Assembly: GCF_002277955.1 (NCBI RefSeq)
Contig: NZ_CP018477.1
Location: 4,237,206-4,301,205 of the forward strand
Length of the DNA stretch: 64,000 nucleotides
Source: Thermogutta terrifontis
GTDB lineage: Bacteria > Planctomycetota > Planctomycetia > Pirellulales > Thermoguttaceae
Direction of reading: 5' to 3'
In this document: positions 26,592 through 35,991 of the stretch, piece by piece
Numbering within the stretch: the stretch's first letter is position 1
How the letters are laid out: every line of letters starts with the position of its first letter
Translations under genes and position numbers: made by a program
The notes under the pieces: model-generated
What the model was told of the DNA's origin: nothing
What the model saw: the letters and a program-made list of their open reading frames with translations, nothing else
Databases searched by the model: none

Positions 26592-28304
26592 ATGCCCATG
26601 AACTCCGAAGAACGCGCCGCCCTCTGCCAGCTCGTGGATGCCCTCGTCGAAGGGCGGGGTACGGAGGAAGACGTCCGCCGCCTCGAGGAACTGGTGCGCA
26701 CTCCCGAGGGCAGAGAGCTCTACATCGAGTACGTGCTGCTCCTCGGGGAACTCCACTGGGGCACAGGCGGGCTGCTCGATGTCCCCGATCCGCGGATGCG
26801 CGCCGAGTTTTCTGCGATCACCGCCGACGCCTGCGAAAAAGAATGTTCCGCCGATCGGGTAAAAGTAACCCGACGGCTGCTTGCGTGGGGGCTTGTCGGG
26901 ATGGCCACCGCCCTGAGCCTTTGTGTCGTTCTGCTCTGGCGCTGGCATGCCTTCCGCCAGCCGGAAACGACTCCCCAACAGGGCTCGCAGGTCGCCACCT
27001 GCGTGGGCATCTTCGAAGCAGATTTTGAGACCCCCGGTTACACGGTGGGCAGTCCGCTCAAGTCCGGCGATGTTGTCCGCCTCCGGTCGGGCCTGGCAGC
27101 TTGGCGAGATCGCCATGGCACGACCTGGACTCTCGAAGGGCCTGCCACCCTCCAGATTGACGAAGCACAAGGCGTAACCCTCGGTGCTGGAAGAATAGTG
27201 GTCCAGCTCGCGCCGGGCTGTCATGATTTTCTGGTGAAAACACCCCATGCCAGAGTTGTGGATCGCGGCACGAGCTTCGCCGTGGAAGTAACATCGAAGG
27301 CGACCTGCGTTCACGTGCTGGCGGGGAAGGTGGCCTTGCAACTCCCCCGGCCGGATGGCGAAGCTGGTCGGGAGATCCGAAAAGGAGAGGCGGCGAGGGT
27401 CGGGCCTGACGGCCGAGTGGTCACCATTCCCTGGCGCGGCGACCGTTTTTGGACACAGATTCCGAAGAAGGGGTCTGTGACCGCCTGGCGTTATCTGGCC
27501 CTGCACGATCCACACATCTGGCTATTGGCCGACTTTGAGCAGGAAACCGCTGCCCTGTACGACCGCACCAGTGGGCGCACTTGTGCCGTTTTACCCGTCA
27601 GGATGCGTGGTACGTTTTCGGACGTCTCCGCGCAATGGGCAGTCGGATATGGGGGGCAATCGCAGGCCGCGCGAGCCATGAGGGCCACTCGGGATGGTAA
27701 TTCCGGTGGGCTGGGATGGCAGAGCGAGGAGCCGGTCATTTTTCCGACTCGTTTCACCGCGGAGATCATTTTCCGGTTTGATGGCTGGCCAGATGAATCG
27801 CCAGAGGCCGTAGGAAGTCTCCTCGCCACACGCCAGGACGCAGACCGGTGCGGGTTTCTGCTTGCGGCGGTGCCATCGGAAACCGGGCACCCAAGCGAGG
27901 CCACTTTAGTGCACCTGCTTTCGGCTACCGAAAACTGGGCCCAGACCCGCGGCCGCCTGATTGCGGGGCACTGGTATTTGGGCGCTGTAATCGTTCGCAT
28001 AGATCGAGATCAAAATAAATCGCACATCAGCACCTACCTTCAGGATTTGACAGCTCACGGCAAACTGGAAAAAGTTTTCGACGGATGGGTATCCGGCACC
28101 GTGCCGTCCGGGCCGCTGGGAATTGGCAAGGGGTTTGATGCCCGGCTGGCCCACGCGTACCCATTTCCCGGCGCGATTGATGAAGTCTGTTTCTACAATG
28201 AAGAAATGAAGGAGGAATCAATCCAACGTCGTGCGGACTTCCTTATTTCCCATGCAACACCTGCGGGAGCGATCCCGCTGCCCAACCAAACGCCGGAGGA
28301 ATGA
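26592..28304 (+). CDS. FecR and LamG domain membrane protein, likely regulator of the adjacent sigma factor
   Basis: A 570-residue single-pass protein. The cytoplasmic N-terminal part (about 1-90) is helical and acidic, with DALVEGRGTEEDVRRLEELV and YIEYVLLLGELHW, as in planctomycete anti-sigma-like proteins. One membrane helix lies at about 97-117. A FecR domain follows (about 140-290), with GDVVRLRSGLAAW and FLVKTPHARVVDRGTSFAVEV. The C-terminal half is a LamG/concanavalin-A-like sandwich, with FTAEIIFRF, AIDEVCFYNEEM. It probably senses an extracellular ligand and controls the ECF factor. No zinc anti-sigma HxxxCxxC motif is seen. Confidence 0.85.
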   Translation: MPMNSEERAALCQLVDALVEGRGTEEDVRRLEELVRTPEGRELYIEYVLLLGELHWGTGGLLDVPDPRMRAEFSAITADACEKECSADRVKVTRRLLAWGLVGMATALSLCVVLLWRWHAFRQPETTPQQGSQVATCVGIFEADFETPGYTVGSPLKSGDVVRLRSGLAAWRDRHGTTWTLEGPATLQIDEAQGVTLGAGRIVVQLAPGCHDFLVKTPHARVVDRGTSFAVEVTSKATCVHVLAGKVALQLPRPDGEAGREIRKGEAARVGPDGRVVTIPWRGDRFWTQIPKKGSVTAWRYLALHDPHIWLLADFEQETAALYDRTSGRTCAVLPVRMRGTFSDVSAQWAVGYGGQSQAARAMRATRDGNSGGLGWQSEEPVIFPTRFTAEIIFRFDGWPDESPEAVGSLLATRQDADRCGFLLAAVPSETGHPSEATLVHLLSATENWAQTRGRLIAGHWYLGAVIVRIDRDQNKSHISTYLQDLTAHGKLEKVFDGWVSGTVPSGPLGIGKGFDARLAHAYPFPGAIDEVCFYNEEMKEESIQRRADFLISHATPAGAIPLPNQTPEE

Positions 28305-28444
28305 AGCGCCGAGGATTGCTCACATGGAGGAAATACACCACTTGGACAAACCGAGGCTGAAAAGCGGGTTGTCCAGTGGACAATCGGGGTCGGAACAGAG
28401 AGTCGTTGTGTCGTAGCGTTAGTGACAACACGCGAGGTGCCATT

Positions 28445-30001
28445 ATGAACCGCCGATTGCGAACACATTCCCGCCGGGAGTTTCTCCAGGTGACCGGTCT
28501 GAGCTGGGTTATCGGGCAGGCGGGCGGAGTGGCCGTGCCAGCCCTCGTGTTCGGAGAAGAGAATTCAGGCCCGATCGACTGCGGTCCACCCCCCAAAGCG
28601 GCACCGCAACACCGCACCGGGGGTGAATCATTCCCGCCGCTCCCGCTCCCCGTCACACCTTTGCGGCGGACTGAGAAAAAACGGCCGCCAAGTCCGCCCG
28701 CTCTGATCGGAAAAATGGCCCTTGGAAGTGTCCGATGGATCACCCGAGATGGCAAGCGGGTGATGTACCGAGACTGGATGACAGACCCCGCTGACGTCAA
28801 TACGCTCCTTGAATGGACGAATGAAAAACTGGGAATTCATTATCGCGCGGTCGAAACAGACTTCGCCCATTTCTCTTTCGACCCTCGCGAGCTGCCCGCG
28901 CTCTTATTCGCCGGTCACAACAGCTTCCAGTTGACGGACGATGTCCGCGCAAAGCTCGCCCGATATGTCATGGATGGCGGGACCATCATTGGCGACGCGT
29001 GTTGCGGGTGGAACGATTTCGCGGAATCGTTCCGTCGTGAGATGGAGCTGATCTTCCCCGGCCGGCCTTTGCGGAAAATGCTTCCCGAAGAGCCGGTGTT
29101 TTCTTCCTATTACAAACTGGGCAACTTCACCTACCAGAAGGCGGATGGCTCTCGGTACGACGACGCTCCGTGCCTGGAGTCGATTGACTTCGGCTGCCGT
29201 TCTGGGGTTATCTTTTCGCCGGCCGATATGACATGCGGCTGGGACGGTCACGACCATCCTCGCGGCCTGCGACTCGTCATCGACCTGGCACGGCAGGTAG
29301 GGGCCAATTTGATCACCTACATCTTGGGAAGTTACCAACTGGCACGATTCCTGAGCACCACCAAGGTGTACTACGAAGCCGAGGCCCCGACACGGGACGA
29401 TTTCGTCTTCGCGCAGATCATGCACGAGGGCGACTGGGATCCCGACCCGTCGGCCGTCCACAACCTGCTCAAGTACGCTCGCGACAATTCCACCCTGGAG
29501 GTCAAATTCAAGCGGCAGAACATCCGCCTTACCGATCCTCAGGCAGCCAATTATCCGCTTCTTTACATGACAGGACACCGGGAATTCGTCTGGAACAACG
29601 ACGAAGTCGCTTTTCTCCAACGGTATTTGAAGGCTGGAGGCCTGCTTTTGGCCGACGCCTGCTGCGGACGGATGTCGTTCGATATGGGATTTCGGCGGGA
29701 AATTGCGAAAGTCTTCCCGGACGCCAAGCTCGAAAAAATCCCTCTCGATCACCCAATTTATCACAACCTGTTCGACATCCAGGAGGTGGAATACACACCG
29801 CGCGTTCGGGAGGACTTCGGCAATATCAATACGCCGGAGTTGGAAGGCATCAGCATCGATGGCCGACTGGCCGTCATTTACAGCCGATTTGACCTGGGGA
29901 ATGGTTGGGAACAATTCCCCCACCCGTATTCCTATGGCCTCAAAGACGATTCAGCGCTAAAAATTGGCACGAACGTGATTGTGTACGCCATCACGCACTG
30001 A
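28445..30001 (+). CDS. Tat-exported protein with two DUF4159 domains
   Basis: A 518-residue protein. The N-terminus has a twin-arginine signal (HSRREFLQVTG) and a hydrophobic stretch, so export in a folded state is expected. Two similar halves follow. The first has ALLFAGHNSFQLTDDVR, MDGGTIIGDACCGWNDF and YKLGNF. The second has LLYMTGHREFVWNNDE, LKAGGLLLADACCGRMSF and IQEVEYTPR. Each carries the DACCG core of DUF4159, a domain of unknown function with a glutamine-amidotransferase-like fold. ATG 28445 is preferred over an upstream frame at 28376 because the Tat motif then lies correctly. It may be cotranscribed with the sigma/FecR pair. Confidence 0.85.
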   Translation: MNRRLRTHSRREFLQVTGLSWVIGQAGGVAVPALVFGEENSGPIDCGPPPKAAPQHRTGGESFPPLPLPVTPLRRTEKKRPPSPPALIGKMALGSVRWITRDGKRVMYRDWMTDPADVNTLLEWTNEKLGIHYRAVETDFAHFSFDPRELPALLFAGHNSFQLTDDVRAKLARYVMDGGTIIGDACCGWNDFAESFRREMELIFPGRPLRKMLPEEPVFSSYYKLGNFTYQKADGSRYDDAPCLESIDFGCRSGVIFSPADMTCGWDGHDHPRGLRLVIDLARQVGANLITYILGSYQLARFLSTTKVYYEAEAPTRDDFVFAQIMHEGDWDPDPSAVHNLLKYARDNSTLEVKFKRQNIRLTDPQAANYPLLYMTGHREFVWNNDEVAFLQRYLKAGGLLLADACCGRMSFDMGFRREIAKVFPDAKLEKIPLDHPIYHNLFDIQEVEYTPRVREDFGNINTPELEGISIDGRLAVIYSRFDLGNGWEQFPHPYSYGLKDDSALKIGTNVIVYAITH

Positions 30002-30058
30002 TGCGCTGGGCGTGACGGCGGACCACTGAATAGGCATTCTAGCCGGGGACGGCCAGGT

Positions 30059-31087
30059 TCACGGTCGAAGAATCACTTTGAGCAGGGGCTGTTTTCTCTG
30101 GTAGAGCTGGTCGAACCAGTAAGGGCCCTCTTCCAGGGGCGCGACTGCACTGATGAGGGGGTCCACTGTTACAACTCCCCGGGCCAATAAATCCAGGCAA
30201 CGGGGATAATCTCCCTGTGATGCACAGGATCCCAGCAGCGTCAGTTCGCGGGTAACCACTGCTTGTAGGAGAAGTGTAGTCTGAGGGGCCAGATTGCCAA
30301 CAAGAACCACCCGGCCGCCTTTTTCCACATTTTCCACTGCTGATCGGACGGTCTCGTCGATGCCCACCGCGTCGAAAACGAGCGTGATCCTTTTGCCTCC
30401 CGTCCCTTTGGAGAGTTCTTCCCGCCAGGATTCATGCGGGGAAAAAACGGCAGTGGCTCCCGCCCGACGCACAAGCTCCTGGCGAAACGGATCCGGTTCC
30501 AGGACCACAATGTCACTGGCTCCGGCAACCTTGACCAGTTGTACGATCAGCGAACCGATCATTCCGCCACCAATCACGAGGACCGTCTCGCCAAGCCGAA
30601 GATCCCCGCGATCCACAGCGTGCAGGGCCACGGAAAGCGGTTCGATCAAGGCGGCCTGTTCGAAAGAAACACTGTCTGGGAGACGATAGGCGATGTGTTC
30701 CGGAACGACCACATATTCGGCGAACGCCCCGTCCCGTCGGTACTCAGCACAAGACACTCCCAGAACACGGCGGTTGTCGCAGAGATTAACCCGCCCCTGT
30801 CGGCAAAACTCACAGCGACCGCAATAAATTGTGGAGTCGAAAGTCACCCGATCACCTGGGCGAAATTGCGTCACACCCTCACCGGTCTTTGCCACAACCC
30901 CCGAGGCTTCGTGACCCATGATGATCGGCGGTCGCCTGCGTCCCGTGCTGCCGTCGAACCCGTGGACATCGCTCCCACAAATGCCACAGGCCTTAACTCT
31001 CACGAGAATCTCTCCCGCCCCAGGTTCAGGCACTGGAACATCCTGGATTTCCAATTGCTTGTAAGCGGTTAGCACGAGCGCTTTCAC
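30059..31087 (-). CDS. Zinc-dependent alcohol/polyol dehydrogenase (MDR family)
   Basis: A 342-residue medium-chain dehydrogenase that oxidises an alcohol or sugar alcohol with NAD(P). The catalytic zinc ligands are Cys in CGICGSDVHG and His in MGHEASGVV. The structural zinc lobe has four cysteines in CGRCEFCRQGRVNLC. The nucleotide-binding loop is VLVIGGGMIGSL. Overall it resembles threonine, sorbitol or galactitol-1-phosphate dehydrogenases, and the substrate is not decidable. It is convergent with the DUF4159 gene. Confidence 0.9.
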   Translation of the reverse strand: MKALVLTAYKQLEIQDVPVPEPGAGEILVRVKACGICGSDVHGFDGSTGRRRPPIIMGHEASGVVAKTGEGVTQFRPGDRVTFDSTIYCGRCEFCRQGRVNLCDNRRVLGVSCAEYRRDGAFAEYVVVPEHIAYRLPDSVSFEQAALIEPLSVALHAVDRGDLRLGETVLVIGGGMIGSLIVQLVKVAGASDIVVLEPDPFRQELVRRAGATAVFSPHESWREELSKGTGGKRITLVFDAVGIDETVRSAVENVEKGGRVVLVGNLAPQTTLLLQAVVTRELTLLGSCASQGDYPRCLDLLARGVVTVDPLISAVAPLEEGPYWFDQLYQRKQPLLKVILRP

Positions 31088-32037
31088 TTGGAGGCTTCCT
31101 TCAGGTCAAGGACTTGATTGCTGCAATACCTCGGTTCTTCAACCGCTTTTGTTTTTTAGACCCCCAAAGCCGCAGGCTGTTCCCGTCGGCGATCTTGGGT
31201 CCGAAACTTGATGCTGAGGAATCCGATTCACTGTGTCAAGCGGCGGCAAGGCTGGGTCATCCCCACATTTCTGCTGCTAAAAAGCGGCACTGACCTGGAG
31301 AACGTCTTGGGCGGCGTCGGGCACGACAAGCGTGCCCCTCCGGAATTTCGGAGGCACCTTCGGGAGGGACCTGCCTGTCAGGTCCGTTTTTGCCATTCGG
31401 AGGCGCGTGCTTTTCACGTCTTTATAACACGAGGAGTCCATATTCGGAGGGACCTGCTCGTCAGGTCCGCCGTGCAACGTTCGATGATCCATCCCTATCA
31501 TCGGGCACGACAAGCGTGCCCCTCCGTGTGCGACGGATGCCGTGGAAGGCGTCCCTCCAATAGATGCCACTTGCACTCCGACCAATCGCGCTACCAAAGT
31601 CCGAATCCTGAGAAGCGCTCGAATGTCCATAACCACTGGCGGGCCCGGTTCTACCCGTGCCACGCGCTGGTAGGGGCAATTCATGAATTACCCCTATCGA
31701 GATCTGATCCACTCCCACGTCTCAGCCACTTGCAGAAACCCGCGGCTCTGCTGTTCCGACTTCTGCAAGCAAGTGGTATTTCCCGTCCCGCCTCATGTCC
31801 TCTTATCCGCGGGATGCGGACACATCGCGAAGGGCTTCTTCCAGCCACGCCCGTGCTGGTACCATGATCGCAGCGCAAGTTAAAATGAAGAGGGGAGCTT
31901 ACGGCCAGAGATCGCCATTCAGGTCGCGTATGGCGAGCCTGTGGGCGGGAGAGTGTTCGGGTCGGTACCTCGGCGGGTAAGGTCGTAAGCTTGTGCGCAT
32001 CATCCGGAGCAGAGATTTCTGAGGCGAGAGGTCAAGC
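31088..32037. repeat. 950-bp intergenic region with composite palindromic repeats, copy 3
   Basis: Dispersed palindromes fill 31317-31697 and no gene is credible. GGGCACG/CGTGCCC stems are at 31319-31336 and 31502-31520. GGACCTG/CAGGTCC type stems are near 31366-31384 and 31449-31467. GGGGCAATTC/GAATTACCCC is at 31672-31693. CTCCGG words follow several of them. Units appear in the opposite order to copies 1 and 2. The 340 bases before the next gene show nothing recognisable. Confidence 0.65.
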
Positions 32038-33813
32038 ATGACCGACAAGTTGCCTTTGCCCGATGAACAGCAGCCACCGCAAGGATCACCACCGGCGGGG
32101 CAGGGTTCTGGAACACCACCGCCACTGCCTGCGGAGAGTACCCCCTCGGCGGGAAACGTTCGTGAAGGAACAAAGAATATCTCAGCAGGGAAGGTGGTTC
32201 GTCCTTCCCAGGGGAACGCCGTCCGACCGCGAAGTGAGCCCACCCAGAAAGGCACCACTCAGGGATCCGCCACAGCAGTTGCGGCGGCTGCAAGAGGCGC
32301 TCAGGCTGAGAGTAGTGAGGAAGAGAAAAAAGGGCGGAGCCTGCTGTGGGAGATCCTCCACTGGATGCCGAGTTGGTTCGTGAGCATGGTCGTGCATGCT
32401 GTGGCCTTGCTGGTCATGGCCATGATCACGATCCCCGGCCCTCGTGAAACCACCGCCCAAACGCTGGTGGTTGCTCCCGGTCAGAACGAACAACTGGAAG
32501 AGGTGGAAGAGCTTCTCGATGAGCCTCCGCAGGACATCAACCTGGCCACCGATCTGTCCCCGGTGGAAGTAGCCAGTAACGTGGACAGTTCCCAGGACGT
32601 CTCACCGTTCAACGATGAAACGGCAGCCATGGCCTCAGTGGAGCTCAGCCCCATCGGCGTGGAACATGCCCCGCAAACGGACCTGCTGTCCAACCTGGGT
32701 GCCTTGAGCGGCGACGCCTTTTCAGGTCGTGGGGCTGGCAAGGAACGCCTCGCACGGTTGGGTGGTGCTACCGAGGGCAGCGAGCGCGCTGTCGCTCTGG
32801 CCCTCCAGTGGCTGGCCAATCATCAACTCCCGGATGGTGGCTGGAGCTTTGACCACACCAAAGCTGGCGGGTGCAATGGCCAGTGCCGTAACCCGGGCAA
32901 TCTTCCGGAAGCCAGAGCGGCGGCCACCGCCCTTGCCCTTCTGCCATTCCTCGGTTCTGGACAAACCCACCGAGAAGGAAAATACGCCAAAAACGTGCGC
33001 GCGGGGCTTTACTTCCTGATCACCAACCGAATGAAAATTTCCCCCGAGGGTGGCAGTTTCCTGGAAAACGGCGGCAACATGTACTCCCAGGGGCTAGCTT
33101 CCATCGTGTTGTGCGAGGCCTATGGAATGACCCATGATAAGGTCCTGGCGGCTCCCGCCCAGCAGGCGCTCAATTTCATTTGTAACGCACAAGACCCCGT
33201 GGGAGGTGGCTGGCGGTATCAACCTCGGCAAAAAGGGGACACATCGGTTGTCGGCTGGCAGTTGATGGCTCTCAAAAGCGGCGCCATGGCGTATCTGCAG
33301 GTCCCCAAGGTGACCATTCAGAAGGCCCAGGTCTTTCTCGATTCGGTGCAATCCGATGGCGGAGCCGCTTACGGATATCTGGATCCAGGGGAAGGTCCCG
33401 CCACCACGGCCATCGGTCTTTTGTGCCGGATGTATCTCGGCTGGGACAAGGACAATCCCGCGCTGGTCAAGGGAATTCAACGACTGAGCAAATGGGGACC
33501 ATCCACCAGCAAGAGCGGGCCGAGCCGAAACAACTTTTATTACAACTATTATGCGACTCAGGTTATGCGTCACTGGGAGGGAGAAGAGTGGAAGCAATGG
33601 AACGCCGTGATGCGCGATTACCTTGTGCAAACGCAGGCTCAAAAGGGTCATGAAGCGGGAAGCTGGTTTTTTGAGGACAGCAGCGATCACGGAAAAGAAC
33701 GGGGTGGGCGTCTTTACTTCACGGCAATGGCCACGATGATCCTCGAGGTGTATTACCGCTACATGCCCCTCTATCGCAAGCAGACGACGGCCGAGGCATT
33801 CCCGCTTGACTGA
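32038..33813 (+). CDS. Squalene-cyclase/prenyltransferase-repeat membrane protein (not a recognisable cyclase)
   Basis: A 591-residue protein. The first 110 residues are Pro/Gln/Ser-rich and disordered. A membrane helix (about 118-140, WFVSMVVHAVALLVMAMITI) follows, then an acidic linker. The C-terminal 330 residues form an alpha-toroid, with ALQWLANHQLPDGGWSFD, NFICNAQDPVGGGWRYQP, FLDSVQSDGGAAYGY, i.e. the QxxxGxW-type repeats of prenyltransferases and squalene cyclases. The catalytic DXDD of squalene-hopene cyclase is absent, with DTSVVGWQ in the nearest position. A structural or binding role is more likely than cyclisation. It precedes the isoprenoid genes but lies convergent to ispH. Confidence 0.8.
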   Translation: MTDKLPLPDEQQPPQGSPPAGQGSGTPPPLPAESTPSAGNVREGTKNISAGKVVRPSQGNAVRPRSEPTQKGTTQGSATAVAAAARGAQAESSEEEKKGRSLLWEILHWMPSWFVSMVVHAVALLVMAMITIPGPRETTAQTLVVAPGQNEQLEEVEELLDEPPQDINLATDLSPVEVASNVDSSQDVSPFNDETAAMASVELSPIGVEHAPQTDLLSNLGALSGDAFSGRGAGKERLARLGGATEGSERAVALALQWLANHQLPDGGWSFDHTKAGGCNGQCRNPGNLPEARAAATALALLPFLGSGQTHREGKYAKNVRAGLYFLITNRMKISPEGGSFLENGGNMYSQGLASIVLCEAYGMTHDKVLAAPAQQALNFICNAQDPVGGGWRYQPRQKGDTSVVGWQLMALKSGAMAYLQVPKVTIQKAQVFLDSVQSDGGAAYGYLDPGEGPATTAIGLLCRMYLGWDKDNPALVKGIQRLSKWGPSTSKSGPSRNNFYYNYYATQVMRHWEGEEWKQWNAVMRDYLVQTQAQKGHEAGSWFFEDSSDHGKERGGRLYFTAMATMILEVYYRYMPLYRKQTTAEAFPLD

Positions 33814-33894
33814 GGTCGAATCCGTGTGGTCGTCAAGCCCGGAACAGGCACGACAGGTGTGCGTGGCTGGAGTCTTGTTTCTCGCCGAGGTTGC

Positions 33895-34830
33895 CTAATG
33901 GGAAGGCACCAGGCGCAATTCGGCGGGCAGGGGAAAGTGGACGTGCTCTTCCCGCAAAAAGACCTCTTCCACGGTGGCCCCGAATTTCTCCTGTAATAGT
34001 CGGATGCACTCCTGAACGAGATGTTCGGGGGCGCTGGCACCCGCTGTGAGTCCCACCGTTTCTTTTCCTGCAAACCAAGCCAGATCAATCTCCTGCGGAC
34101 CATCAACAAGATAGGCGGGAATCCCAGTGGAGGCAGCAATTTCTGCCAAGCGACGGCTGTTGGAACTGTTCTGGCTGCCGACTACGAGAAAAACATCACA
34201 TTGAGGGGCGATGGCGAGAACCGCTTCCTGCCGGTTCTGAGTCGCATAGCAGATGTCGTCCTTGGCCGGTCCCACGAGTTTGGGAAATCGTTCCCGCAGC
34301 CGAGCCACAATCTGCGCTGCGTCCAGAATGGAAAGGGTCGTTTGGGTTGTATAGGCAACTTTGTCGGGATCCGGCACTTCCACGGTCTCGGCCTCCGCCA
34401 CTGATTGAATGAGGCGAATGGCGTGGGGGGCCTCACCCAGGGTACCGATCACTTCGTCATGGCCGGCATGCCCAATCAAAAAAATGGTGTAGCCCTGGTC
34501 CGCAAACCGCCGGACTTCCCGATGGACCTTTGTCACCAGTGGACACGTCGCGTCGATCGTCCGGAGTTGCCGCTGCCTGGCCTTTTCCCGCACCTCGGGC
34601 GACACCCCGTGGGCAGAAAACACAAGCACGCTGCCCGGTGGTACCTCGTCAATATCATTGACGAAAATCACCCCGCGATTGGAAAATGTTTGCACCACAT
34701 GTTGATTGTGAACGATCTCGTGAAACACGTAGAGCGGCGTGCCAAACCACTGGAGCGCCGTTTCTACGGTCTCAATCGCCATGTTTACCCCCGCACAAAA
34801 CCCGCGAGGAAAGGCCAAAAGGATTCGCAT
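33895..34830 (-). CDS. ispH: 4-hydroxy-3-methylbut-2-enyl diphosphate reductase
   Basis: IspH is the last step of the MEP pathway and reduces HMBPP to IPP and DMAPP on a [4Fe-4S] cluster. The three cluster cysteines are present at about 12 (RGFCAGV), 96 (DATCPLV) and 194 (DICYATQNRQ). The conserved HEIVHNQHVV and SAHGVSPEV segments are intact. The 311-residue length counts from ATG 34830, which has AGGTG 7 bases upstream. A 171-base gap separates it from the divergent hpnC, so a shared control region for isoprenoid supply and squalene synthesis is plausible. Confidence 0.96.
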   Translation of the reverse strand: MRILLAFPRGFCAGVNMAIETVETALQWFGTPLYVFHEIVHNQHVVQTFSNRGVIFVNDIDEVPPGSVLVFSAHGVSPEVREKARQRQLRTIDATCPLVTKVHREVRRFADQGYTIFLIGHAGHDEVIGTLGEAPHAIRLIQSVAEAETVEVPDPDKVAYTTQTTLSILDAAQIVARLRERFPKLVGPAKDDICYATQNRQEAVLAIAPQCDVFLVVGSQNSSNSRRLAEIAASTGIPAYLVDGPQEIDLAWFAGKETVGLTAGASAPEHLVQECIRLLQEKFGATVEEVFLREEHVHFPLPAELRLVPSH

Positions 34831-35001
34831 CGTTTTCACCTGTTTCTCGGAGGCTTCCACAAGCAATACTCAACTTGCGAAGATGCTTCCCATATACTGG
34901 AAAATGGCTCGCGCAGGCGGTGCGATCGCGTGCCTCCAGGGTATTCTCACGCGATTTTGCTTTTTCCCAACCGGTGGCGGTCAATGCAGGGAAGTCTGTT
35001 C

Positions 35002-35991
35002 ATGACATCGCAACAGCCCAGTTCTACCGCGCCCTCACTGCCGCCAGGTCAGGCCACGGCAGAGCGGGCCCGTTTTCTCCGCGACTTCCACCAATATGGT
35101 CCGTTTGCCCAGTATGAGCCACCGTCGCTCCGGTACAGCCAGAGATACTGCCGCCGTCTGACCCGCCAGCATTATGAGAATTTTACCGTGGTGAGCTGGT
35201 TTGTGCCCCGCGGTTTACGTCAGCATTTTTGTAATATTTACGCCTGGTGCCGATGGGCAGATGATCTGGCGGACGAAATCTTCTCGCAAAAGGACAGCCT
35301 GATGCTTCTCGACTGGTGGCAGCGGGAACTGATGTCCTGTTACCGGGGCCATCCCCGCCATCCTGTGGCCGTTGCTCTTCAGGATACTGTGACCACTTTT
35401 CAGATTCCCCCAGAACCGTTTTTGGATTTACTGGTTGCCTTCCGGCAGGATCAGGAAATCCGTCGCTACGAGACATTCGAAGAGCTTCTGAAATACTGTC
35501 GCTACTCGGCCAATCCGGTGGGACGGTTGGTGCTGTACCTCGCTCGGTGTCACACGCCGGAGCGTGTCACGCTGTCTGATTTCGTGTGCACGGGACTGCA
35601 ACTTGCCAACTTCTGGCAAGATGTGGGAGAAGACTGGCATCGCGGTCGGATGTACATTCCCCTAGCGGAATGCCGCCGCGTTGGTTACACCGAGGAAATG
35701 TGGCAACGGCGGGAATTCAACCCGGCGTTCCGGACCCTCATGAGAGGACTTGTGGAAGAGGCCGCCGTATTCCTCCGCCGCGGTGGGCAGCTCGTGGAAC
35801 TGATGCCCCGGCAGTGGCGCGTGCCTGTTCTGCTCTTCGTCCGGGGCGGTCTCAAGATTCTCCAGGCGATTGCCGCAATCGACTACAATGTATGGCAAAC
35901 TCGACCAACGCTCAGCCGATGGACAAAACTCACTCTCATGATGCAAAGCTGGTGGGATGTGCTGTGGCACAAAACCGGGATGAACAAATAG
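35002..35991 (+). CDS. hpnC: Presqualene/hydroxysqualene synthase HpnC
   Basis: HpnC works in the three-step bacterial squalene route from farnesyl diphosphate (HpnD, HpnC, HpnE). The 329-residue product has both aspartate-rich Mg-diphosphate motifs, WADDLADE and DVGEDWHRGRMYIP, plus RYCRRLTRQHYENFTVVSW at the start and YCRYSANPVGRLVLYL. ATG 35002 has AGGGA upstream. The frame is open further back over ispH antisense, but those residues are not family-like. It is the first gene of hpnC-hpnD-hpnE. Confidence 0.92.
   Translation: MTSQQPSSTAPSLPPGQATAERARFLRDFHQYGPFAQYEPPSLRYSQRYCRRLTRQHYENFTVVSWFVPRGLRQHFCNIYAWCRWADDLADEIFSQKDSLMLLDWWQRELMSCYRGHPRHPVAVALQDTVTTFQIPPEPFLDLLVAFRQDQEIRRYETFEELLKYCRYSANPVGRLVLYLARCHTPERVTLSDFVCTGLQLANFWQDVGEDWHRGRMYIPLAECRRVGYTEEMWQRREFNPAFRTLMRGLVEEAAVFLRRGGQLVELMPRQWRVPVLLFVRGGLKILQAIAAIDYNVWQTRPTLSRWTKLTLMMQSWWDVLWHKTGMNK

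Noticed and set aside
32038-33813. Squalene-hopene cyclase
   Set aside because: The toroid repeats are present but DXDD is missing, and the protein has a membrane anchor and a disordered N-terminus.
34405-35001. Long N-terminal extension of hpnC
   Set aside because: It runs antisense through ispH and the shared promoter region. HpnC homology and a ribosome site support ATG 35002.
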